A stretch of DNA of 64,000 nucleotides from Epithemia pelagica (Eukaryota > Bacillariophyta > Bacillariophyceae > Surirellales > Surirellaceae), in assembly GCA_946965045.2 (NCBI GenBank), contig OX337233.1:1178001-1242000 (forward strand), written 5' to 3'. The position numbers were made by a program, and so were the translations under genes. Numbering within the stretch: the first letter of the stretch is position 1; every line of letters starts with the position of its first letter. The notes beneath the pieces were generated by a model. The model was not told where the DNA came from. It made no database searches and was given only the letters and a program-made list of their open reading frames with translations. Shown here one piece after another: positions 33,310-42,385 of the stretch.

Positions 33310-35700
33310 CTAGACGGTCGTTGCCAAGGACGATGTCGCAAAGGCAAATTGCGTGATATTGTCACAATTGTAGTCGGCTGCTTCCCAATCGGCAGGGGAC
33401 AAGCCTCCATTGGCCGCGTCCGGATCATTGGGAAACATGTACGCCAAGGCGGCCAAGCCGTACGCATTGGTCCCCAGCACGTATTGTCGAGTGGTAATAT
33501 TGGGCGTCGTGGTATCAAAGCGGGTATCGAGGTACAAGCGATAATCTGCATCGTCGAGACAAATGAGCGTGACGAGACCGGTATCGGTGCTCATGTAATT
33601 CAACATGTCCGCCAAGGGCGCAGCGTCAATCAAAGCGGTGGGATTGGAGAATTGGGGCGGATACAAATCGCTCATGAGACAATCCCATCCATGCAAAAAG
33701 TCTTGGTATTCCAAATGCGTCGCTTCAATGCCAAAAAATCGGTTTTCGGCAATGCTGGCCGACAAGTCGTTGGCGGCCACGGCCAACTCTTCATCGGTGC
33801 CTTGCACGGAAGCATTGAGCCAGTTGGTAATGGTGTCCAATTCAATCAAGTTGGCCCGCAACTCGTCATTTTCTTGTCTCGCCACGAGTTGAAGCTGTTC
33901 CAACTCGAGGGCCAGTTGATTCAATTGGTCATTTTCTTGTTCAAAAAAGGTGACATTGGATTCCAAATCTCGTTGAATGACAATCAATTCTTTATAGCGG
34001 GCATCCAAATCCGTGACATAGTCCCGCAACTCGGCCACGTCGTCGGCCAAGAGTTGATTGGTGGCAGCGAGAATGTCGTTTTGGGCGCCAATGTCGTCGG
34101 TAATGTTGCGCAATTCGTCATTGACAATTTCCAATTCATCAATTTGAGCTTCCAATTCGTAGACAGACGCATTGAGAAAGGCGCTCGTTTCTCGCAAAAT
34201 TTCATTTTGTCGTCGGAATCGGGCAATGCTGGCATTGAGAATGTCATTGCTCGTTTCGAATCGATCGTTTTCGACTTGTAAGCGTTTGCGTTGGACTTCG
34301 AGACGATTGACTTGATCTTCCAAATCATTGACTTGCGTATTGAGTTCGGGGACACGAACGCCCGTCCACACCCCCAAGGCCACGGCACCGGCCGCCAAGA
34401 GCGCCACACCACCCAGGACGGGACGACTCATGCCCGCAATGGATCGGGACGGTGCCGACTGAAAACTGTGTTGGACGGTCGAAGTGGGAGTGACGCCTCC
34501 CTCGTCGTTTTTGCCAGCTTCACCGTCTTTGGAGGCTGCACCCCACGACGACGATTTGCGGCAGGACTTGTTCTTGTTGTGGACCGGTGTCGTGGCCCCT
34601 TCTTCGTCGTCCTCCATCAAGGTGGAATCTTGAGCCGTAATGGAGGTGGAATTCAAGACGAGGCGTGGTTCGTCGTCGTCGTCGTCAATGTCGTCCGGTT
34701 CCTCCACATCGGGCTGGGTATCAATCTGTAAGGAGGGTCGCGGACCATCGCTCGAGACGGCGGTTGCGGCCGTGGTGCTCGGTGGAGCGGACCGACGCGC
34801 CATCCATACACCGGCTCCCACTCCAGCCGCGGCTGCACCCGTGGCAGCTACTGCGGCAGTGCCAGTCTTGTTGCTCTTCTTCTTTTGGTTCTTGGCGGGC
34901 AACGAGGACCGACGACGCAAATCGTCGTCCACTGATTGACTTTGGCGAAGGGCCGTGGTGGATCGCGATCGACCCTTGTGGCTGCGTCGTTGCTGTGATT
35001 CGGCACTGTCGGTGGACCGTGAGGCTTGAATGGATCCGCCCAAGACAATGACTTGGCCGGGCGACGTACTAAATCGCGTCGATTTCTTGACGCGAGGGGG
35101 AGTCGTCTCCGGAACCGAAGGGGGCGTTTTGGGTTTGGGAGGCGTTCCACCGACGGCGGCCGCCATGGCCGCCAAGGTGGCCGCTGCCGCGGCTGTGGTA
35201 GCAGGCGACGGAGGAGATGGCTTGGTTGCTTCTTCTTCTTCCTCCGTGGCTTGTGGTTTGCTGCTCTCTTGTTCCTCATCCTCCTCATCTCGTGGGGGCG
35301 ACATGGGCGGAACGGCCATGACGGCACCCAAGGCGGAAATGGTTTGTTCCAATTGTTGTTCGTAGTGTCGTTTTTGCGCTTGCAACACTTGGGCCGACGA
35401 TTGCTGGGCGGGAGGATCCGGTTTGAGGCTTTTGCGCGAGGACGCATCGTCGGTCGTGGTCAAGGGCGAGACGGAACGAGCGTCTCCGGCTTCTTGTGGT
35501 TCTTCAGCGGCTGCGGCTGCCTGTGGCGGCAAGTCGTGGGTTGCCGGTGGACCCTCCGTCGTCGTAGTGCCACTGACAGTCGTGGTGGCCAAGGATTCCT
35601 CGGGCGGTGCCGCTGCTGCTGCTGTTGTTGTGTCCATCGAAGGAGCTGGCACGTCCGCTGCTTCTGGTTGCGGTTCGGCGGGAGGATTGGACGACGCCAT
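33310..35700 (-). CDS. Membrane coiled-coil protein with conserved C-terminal domain (family member 3)
   Basis: 796 residues from the ATG at 35700 (MASSNPPAEP); the frame is open further upstream without ATG. About 400 residues of Pro/Ala/Thr/Ser-rich head with basic patches (KNQKKKSNK) and several Glu runs precede SRSIAGMSRP, a membrane segment near residue 430-450 and VRVPEL, very like member 2. A coiled coil of about 230 residues follows, with some sequons (NASIA, NITDD). The C-terminal domain has GWDC, then LICLDDADYRLYL, then WEAADYNCDN, matching the other two members. It lies between the two inverted arms of the Crinkler-like duplication. Base composition and codon use are unlike the island around it, so the island probably formed around an older gene. 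Function unknown. Confidence 0.84.
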   Translation of the reverse strand: MASSNPPAEPQPEAADVPAPSMDTTTAAAAAPPEESLATTTVSGTTTTEGPPATHDLPPQAAAAAEEPQEAGDARSVSPLTTTDDASSRKSLKPDPPAQQSSAQVLQAQKRHYEQQLEQTISALGAVMAVPPMSPPRDEEDEEQESSKPQATEEEEEATKPSPPSPATTAAAAATLAAMAAAVGGTPPKPKTPPSVPETTPPRVKKSTRFSTSPGQVIVLGGSIQASRSTDSAESQQRRSHKGRSRSTTALRQSQSVDDDLRRRSSLPAKNQKKKSNKTGTAAVAATGAAAAGVGAGVWMARRSAPPSTTAATAVSSDGPRPSLQIDTQPDVEEPDDIDDDDDEPRLVLNSTSITAQDSTLMEDDEEGATTPVHNKNKSCRKSSSWGAASKDGEAGKNDEGGVTPTSTVQHSFQSAPSRSIAGMSRPVLGGVALLAAGAVALGVWTGVRVPELNTQVNDLEDQVNRLEVQRKRLQVENDRFETSNDILNASIARFRRQNEILRETSAFLNASVYELEAQIDELEIVNDELRNITDDIGAQNDILAATNQLLADDVAELRDYVTDLDARYKELIVIQRDLESNVTFFEQENDQLNQLALELEQLQLVARQENDELRANLIELDTITNWLNASVQGTDEELAVAANDLSASIAENRFFGIEATHLEYQDFLHGWDCLMSDLYPPQFSNPTALIDAAPLADMLNYMSTDTGLVTLICLDDADYRLYLDTRFDTTTPNITTRQYVLGTNAYGLAALAYMFPNDPDAANGGLSPADWEAADYNCDNITQFAFATSSLATTV

Positions 35701-36402
35701 GATGTGGTTGTGGTTCTTGTTGTGGTGTGGGTGTGTCAAGTGTGTCGCGGACGCGAATCTTTGGAGCACGAGATGCTATTGGTCTCCGAAAAACGAAAGA
35801 CAACGACTACGCGAACTAAACTCTGGTGATCTCTCTCTCTCTCTCTCTCCCTTCAAGGTTGGCAAAGAGTCCACAAGCAAACGAGAATGTATGGATATAG
35901 AGAATGGATTGTCTCTCTTGTCTCAATGTCTATACTCAAACAATTGTTTGTTGGTGGAACGAGGATGGTCGCGTGTGGTGCACCTCTCTTTGTCGAAGTG
36001 TGGTGGGGTTGGACGAAATTTGTGTGGGATTGCCCTTCGTTGGTGGGGGACGGAAGACGGAATGAGATGCGCGGAAACGGCCGCACGAACGAAAAATTCA
36101 CAAAACCAAAAAATTAGGCGAAACGGAAAAACGGGATTTCCAATCCAATGGAGTTCGGATGGCGGACGCGAACCATGACTGTCCCAACCAATTATCAAAC
36201 TGTCAAGCCCCTCATTCCTCCCCCGATTTCGAAAACCAAAACTGTGGGAAATGGATTTGTGATTGGACGGTGGATGGGTCTCTTGAAGAATGAGTCATGG
36301 TCGGCGGGCCATCGAGGTATACTCATGTCGAGAAGAAGTCTGGTGGGGAACATTCGTAACGCGGTTCACGTCCTATTCATCGAAAGCCAGAAAACCTTTG
36401 AC
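35701..36402. other. Intergenic region with TC tract
   Basis: Promoter side of family member 3. A (TC)n tract lies at about 35831-35848. The remaining sequence to 36402 shows no convincing gene. Confidence 0.5.
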
Positions 36403-36672
36403 ACTTGCCCAATAAAATGCGGATTGAGGCATTGATTCAACGCGGAACGAAACGGAGATGATTAGCATGGTCACAGAGCAAGAATGACACACACATCCAA
36501 AGAGATGCGCGCCTTTGGGGGGGAATTCAGTCCATGGATAAAGTGGTCCATGGCGAAGGAGTGTCGATGATGGGACGGAACTACTATCTCCATCTCTGGC
36601 CCTGGTCGAGCAGAAACGCAAAACCACTGGATTTGGAAATCGATCCTACCGCCGTCATTGCAACGGGCCCCA
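36403..36672 (+). repeat. Left direct repeat flanking the Crinkler/RHS-like gene
   Basis: About 270 bases similar, in the same orientation, to 39278-39534. Shared landmarks in order: tgcccaat, cggattgagg, gattagcatggtcac, gagcaagaatgacac, attcagtccat, ggacggaac, tggatttgga, atcgatcct, gggcccc. It sits just past the 3' end of the Crinkler-like gene. Confidence 0.8.
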
Positions 36673-36685
36673 TACGAATGAATCT

Positions 36686-37285
36686 ATAAAAAGGTTCTAA
36701 TAAACTCTACTATATGGATGAAACTTGAATGGTTTTCTTCTGGTGAAACGACGAGAAAGGTACGTTGTGTGCCAGCATCCAAACACACTACACTTTTCTA
36801 CGGTCCATCCCCATCTGTAACGTCGTGTCGGTTGGAGACAGAACATCATTCTCTACGATTCGGGGTCCTTCAAGGCATCGAGAACCTTCCATGCATCCTC
36901 ATCGAACATTGTGTGAGCGTTGTCCTGGTTCATGCATGCGAGATATCCAAGCTTCCTTTTTTTCTTTGGGCCTTGCATCTCTCTCACCTGTACCTCGTCG
37001 TCTTCAAGAACTCCAGGGTTTGCACTTGTTGTACTATCACCGGGATATTGAATCATGAAGCGAACACAACCACGCTGACTACCATCTCTACCAACAAGTC
37101 TCGGCTTTACATCCTCCCAACGCCTTTTCAGAGCATCATAAGCAGTGATCACCTTCGAGGACCGCTCCCCGTCTTTCCCTCGGTGTTCATGGTACAGGAG
37201 AGATGGCGTGATCGTTCGTAAGGCGTCAAGTTGATTGAGGTCTTGACTCGTAGATCCATTGCATTGTCTGGGCAGGTGTTTCACA
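36686..37285 (-). repeat. Right arm of the inverted duplication
   Basis: Reverse complement of 32219-32958, shortened by the deletion of the nuclease core and a 6-base loss. Similarity ends about 14 bases before the direct repeat that begins the flanking unit at 36672. Confidence 0.85.
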
Positions 37286-39093
37286 TCTTAAAGCGAGTAC
37301 TCCAAAGGCTGACCTAGAGGGCACCGTGTAGTTCTCTGTCAAGAACTCCCCTCTCTTGCCTAGCTGCGCCTTGAGTACATTTTGAAACTTCCTTTGAATT
37401 GCTGGTAGCACCAACTTTTCGAATGCCTCACCTAACCCACCTTTTTCTTGCATCTTGATATGCTTGAGGACAGTCGTGTGAAGGGAGAAGTAATTGATGC
37501 CAGCTTGAATCATTATCGGTTCGTCGAGGACGGCCTTTGATCCACCCTTACTCAAAGCAGCTACACCGACCTCAATAAGGTCCTCATAGTCCTTATCAAT
37601 AATCACTGGCTTTCCGCCAACGGCAAACTTGAAGATGGCAGACTCGAGATTCTTGGCGAGCCGATATCCTCCTTCTGTAACTACCTTCTTAATACCACTA
37701 TAGGCTGTCCCCTCCGGGGGCTCAAATGATTTCCCTCCCTCCCCGATCTTGTTGTTTGTAAAGGTTGCAAGAAAGCGGTCCAAAGAATGCATCAAGCGGC
37801 CTCCGGCATCCGAGAATGATCCTTGGGTCCCAACGTGGTCACTCGCGGGCTTTCGAACCAAGTACAACTCCAAGAAGCTTGCTGCCCATCGTGGGCGACC
37901 CCGGAGCCACTTGGAGACGTGCTCAATAACCAAAGCGTTTGATGCTTTTCCCCCCTCTTGTGCTGTCTCCTGCACGTCCAGGTGGAGGAAATTGAGAAGA
38001 TAACTTTTGACATCCTTAGCATCGAGGAGATCAAAGGACTTGTCGATTAATTTTCTGTAGCTATGGAGCGGATTTTTTGCCATGCTGCTCGAATATGACT
38101 CATCCCGGATATCTTCCAGTGACATGCGTGTACCGGCCATAAGTGGATAGCCGGTCTTGACATTAAGAGTAATAGATAGTATACTTGTCATTGACTTTAG
38201 CACTGCTGAGAAGGCACTTCGCCGTTTGTTTCCTGTGCTGTCGAGGAAAAACGACTTTAGACTCGTCAGAAGGGCCTGGGCTTCATCAACCACTATGACG
38301 GACCAGGGCCAATTTTCGCACATATTTAAGGACATGTAGTGCATGACATTTGTGTCCAAGGGGCGTTTCTCTCCCAAATCAAAGCTTGAATGCAGACTTT
38401 TCCAAAAAGATCACACTTCAATGCCTGCTTGGGGAACAATTGAATCAAGAGCCAGTCGTACGGCGTGAGTGAATGCTGTTTTTTCGCAGCTAATTGCTTG
38501 TTGATTGAATCGAAAATGACAACCCGAATATAAATCATGATCATCATATACTTTTTCATGAATATATAATTACTTTCGCTCTTCACCAGTCGAGCATGCC
38601 GTAGTCTCTTTTTCTCTTCTTCTGGGTCTTGCGATTGCAAGTCATGATCAAATTGGAAGCTTTCATCACCCAAGGCAGAATGTGCGGTTCCAAACCGGTC
38701 GACCACATATGAGAGATCCACGGACCCGGGATCGTTTCCGGCACCGGCCAAAAAGTACAAGCCAAAGTTGTGGCTCAGGTATTCGTAGATGGAGCGCGTC
38801 TTCCCGGCTCCCGAAGTACCATACAATCCGCTGCAAAAGCCCCTGGATTCGTCAATGAACCTATACACGTCTTTTGTCTTGTGGTCGTCATCTTGGAGAT
38901 CGTATAACAAAAGCGACGGAATCTGCGTGTTTGTTTTGGATGGGTTCTGGGGGACGGATATCGTTTCCTCAGCCAGCAGGCCCGTCTCCGAATGGAAATC
39001 ATCCAAAGTGAATCGTTCAAAAGGCTTGTCTTTAAAGTATTGCTCTATGAAATCAGAGCACTCTTGAGCAATTGTTGTTTGCTTTGTAGACAT
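36853..39093 (-). pseudogene. Crinkler/RHS-like P-loop NTPase-nuclease gene, broken
   Basis: Three overlapping frames form one former gene. The N-terminal part (39093-38326) has a Walker A loop GTSGAGKTR at residues about 92-100 followed by SIYEYLSHNFGLYF and a PGSVDL motif. Frame two (to 37226) carries a Walker B VIVVDEAQALL and an MAGTR sensor-like motif. The third (to 36853) is the C-terminal tail, with KKKRK. This matches the NTPase-plus-REase design of Crinkler-RHS effectors known from oomycetes, fungi and trypanosomes. The first two frames are split by a one-base shift near 38380-38400. The last two are split by deletion of about 137 bases near 37240 that removes the nuclease core still present at 32238-32786. 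I see no LxLFLAK header or signal peptide. As sequenced it cannot make an active nuclease. Confidence 0.72.
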
Positions 39094-39277
39094 GTTGTTA
39101 TTGTGAACGAGTCGTTGTATTACCGATCAGTTTCTCATGAAAACCCAACTCAATCTGAAACGATTCGAGCGACCGACGTACGGACGTCGTCGTCCTATGG
39201 CCCAGAGGTTCGAGGTCGTCGCAAGCTCATGTGTCGTTTATTGTTCAGTGTTTAGAAAGCTCAAAAATTCAGTAACA

Positions 39278-39534
39278 AGTGCCCAATTCTCGGATTGAGG
39301 CGTTGATCAAACGCTGGACGAAACAGAGAAGATTAGCATGGTCACTGAGCAAGAATGACACGCACAACCGAAGAGATGCGTCCTTTTTTGGGTATTCAGT
39401 CCATCGATAAAGTTGTCCATGCCTTCCATGATAGGACGGAACGATCTCGATCTCTTGCCATGGTCGAGAGGAGAGTCGCAAAACCAATGGATTTGGAACT
39501 CGATCCTTCCGCGAAGGGAATGGGAATGGGCCCC
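39278..39534 (+). repeat. Right direct repeat flanking the Crinkler/RHS-like gene
   Basis: Partner of 36403-36672, same orientation, several dozen differences by eye. It lies about 185 bases upstream of the Crinkler-like start codon. The pair of repeats and everything between them span 3.1 kb. Confidence 0.8.
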
Positions 39535-40018
39535 GCTTCGTGATGACGCTACATCGGGACTGGAACGTGACTGGGACCGATTCTCCTCGTCTCGAGCTTT
39601 TCTCTACTCCCAAGTAGGGGTAAAGGGTCGCATGTGTGTCGTGCTTTTGGTGTGCAAACTCATATTATGTTCTATCTCATGCTCATCAAATTTCGATCAC
39701 TAATCCTCATGACTCACCCCCGATCGGGGATAAGATTTTCTCCAATGTTGAAAGAGACATTATTTCAGTCTTGGGTGACTGGAGACGGGATGGTTTCTAC
39801 CTATTTTGGTCGTATTGGAGTTAGATGACTTTTGTTGGTATCTTGTATCTTTTGGATACAGCACAAGATATCTTGTGCCGTTCAATGTACCGAATACACA
39901 GGGATAAGAGATACGAGTCAGAGATCTGATAAACTGAGGGCTTGTCTCGAAAACACCTGCATAAAAAAGTCGACACTGTTCGTCTGTGCCAAGAATCTTC
40001 TCGGTCTCCAGCAAGAAC
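39535..40018. other. Intergenic region with palindrome
   Basis: No gene seen. Contains a perfect 18-base palindrome at 39861-39878 (gcacaagatatcttgtgc) within a larger set of tatcttg/caagata words (39838-39880). Presumed promoter of the GH28 gene. Confidence 0.55.
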
Positions 40019-41875
40019 ATGGCTCGAAGCATAGTCTCCTTGCTGTTTGCGATCCAGCTGTTCTTCCAAGGATGCCCTGGTGTTTTGTGCAGACTATTGG
40101 ACTTTCTTGATGATTTTGGTGCTATTCCATTTGATGAGTCCAAGGAAGCATGTCAACACATCTCGGACCTCCTAGCTCGAATCCTCTAACACAACGCATC
40201 GAACAATGTTCTACGAGTTCCATTCAACCAAACGTTTTATCTACATCATGGAATCGCCGCTCAGGCGGTCAACAATAGCGTGATACAACTGGACGGAACC
40301 ATTCGGTTTCAGCGTATTGATTTTCCGGACGATCCGCACCACGCATGCTTGAAGATCACAAGGACACGTAACTTTACCCTAACGAGTAATTATCGCGGAC
40401 TCATCGACGGGCAGGGATCGCAGGTACGTTGCATTTTGCTTTCGAAGCTGAAGCTTGACAACCACCATCTCCTCACTATTGCGCTGCCTTTATCAGTATT
40501 GGGGAGTGCCTGGGGTTGGCTATTTATGTCGAGGGGAGCATCGTCCTCGATTGTTACGATTCGACCTCACGGAAGACCTGCTCATTGAGAACATTATTCT
40601 TCAAGACTCCCCATACCACACCCTTTACCTTGACGCTGTGAACCATGTCGAGATTCGCAACATTAGCATCGTTGCACGTCGCACTAACAAGGACAAGCAC
40701 AGGTATATTGATATGACTGCGTTCAATACTGATGGAATTGATGCTGCTGGGAGCAATGTTTGGATTCATGGTAAGTTTTTGCACCATGATGTTAGATGAA
40801 CGGATACCTGAGCACTCACGTGGTTGGATTCGTATGTCCAGACTGCGACATTTGGGTCCAAGACGATTGCATTGCGGTCAAGGACGTAAAAAAGCATGAA
40901 GGTATCGAATTCAATCCAGTTTCCTCAAATATGGTTTTTGAACGAATCAACGCATCAGGTCTTGGACTTACCATTGGTTCGATTCAAGGTACTCATGTCA
41001 AAAACATCACATTTAGGGATAGCTACTTGTATCGAACTATGAAAGGTATCTATATGAAGTTTGTAAAACCGAAGCACGAGTACCTGGAACGTGGTGTTGG
41101 TGCCAAGGTGTAGGACATTTTGTATGAAAACATTGCCATGGAAGAACCGGCCCAGTGGGCCATATGGATTGGACCAGCACAACAGGCGGACTCTGGTGAT
41201 CCGTGTCACGCCAATCCCTGCAGTTTGTGCTGGCCCTGGTTGAAAGGATCAGAATGCAATGTTGTTGCAAACGACAAGTTTCGTGACATTACGCTTCGCA
41301 ATGTACGAATAAACAATCCTCAAGGATCAGTTGGTTTGATCTATGGAAATCAATCTGAAACCATTGATAATGTCGTCTTTGATAATGTTCAGGTTACCAA
41401 AGGAGACCCTCTACCGATATCCAAAATCGACATCCATGAAACCTTTCCTGGAACTCGTCAACCGGTTCGTGATTTTTGGGTCTCTTCCGATTGGACCAAT
41501 TTGGAACTAAAGCAGAAAGAAGATGAGCTTCATGGTCATTTGAAAAAAGCAGGTCTTGGAGCAACCGCACCGAAGAAAATGCATATAAATTGGCTTGAAA
41601 TCTTGAAGGAAATCGTTTGTAGTGAGCTGGATCCCTCGTTTAAGGAGGTACGCAAGACGGGAGGCATACTCGATGGAATAAGAAGCACATTATTTGGAGC
41701 AACTCTGCTCCCCCATCAAAAGCCTGAATGGCTAAAGGCTGATCGCTATTATGTGTGCCAAGGCGTGAAGAACGGAGTAGCAAAAGGGAACACGTCTCCT
41801 GTCCCAGATTGCTTTGAGAAAGAAGAGGAGCGGTCTGCAAGGACGAACAAGAAGACAGCCTACAAAGAACTATAG
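40019..41875 (+). pseudogene. Glycoside hydrolase family 28 (polygalacturonase-like), two in-frame stops
   Basis: Starts with a signal peptide (MARSIVSLLFAIQLFF) and the typical DFGAIPFDESKEA opening of GH28. Two GT-AG introns restore the frame: 40424-40496 (73 bp) and 40771-40841 (71 bp); the second joins NVWIH to CDIWVQDDC. Catalytic motifs: FNTDGID present, QDDC present, but the usual GHG is GLG, and the usual RIK region reads GIYMKF. The parallel beta-helix repeats continue to about 41460, then a C-terminal extension to TAG at 41873-41875. In-frame stops interrupt it: TAA at 40187-40189 and TAG at 41111-41113, each with homologous sequence on both sides. GH28 enzymes cut pectin-type galacturonan. 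The catalytic His loss and two stops suggest decay, unless both stops are sequencing errors. Confidence 0.8.
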
Positions 41876-42385
41876 GGATTGGGAAGCCGACACATGTTAT
41901 TACTTCTAGTTCAGCAATATCTGGTCTTGCTAGGCCTTGGCTTTTCCTATTAGTGAAATCGATACCATGTTGTGTAATGTCTAGTAGGATCAGCATGGCC
42001 GTACGCAGCCCAAAAGAGAGCGCCCAGCATACTACTTTCTGTGGAGCCAGTGCTAGGGGTCGTCAACAATGGATAGCTCCACATAATGGCGCATCCATTC
42101 TCAGTTTCAGGCCAGCAATTCTTTGTTACTCAATCTTTGCGTACCACCGAAGCATATTTTCCAAACAGGTACGCGGGGAGGAACGAGTGCCTTGAATCTC
42201 AAGAGTGTCAGTTCTCTTGCTACTGTGGCTCATGTGGGTTTGTGAATTGCTGTCAACTTCGAATCGTGTGAGACTGCGTGCAAATTCAGTGACAGCATCA
42301 TAGCGTGGACCCTGTCATGATTGCTTGTCAATTCCCAAGTAGGACTTTCGTGACAAAGCTTGTTACCAGGAGTCTACCAGTAGTG
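41876..42385. other. Convergent intergenic region
   Basis: About 510 bases between the GH28 gene and the fusion gene on the other strand; no gene or repeat recognised. Confidence 0.5.

Noticed and set aside
39170-39235. tRNA-like B box (gaggttcgaggtc) near 39205
   Set aside because: No A box at the right distance and no cloverleaf could be formed. No tRNA, rRNA or snRNA gene was found elsewhere in the window either.
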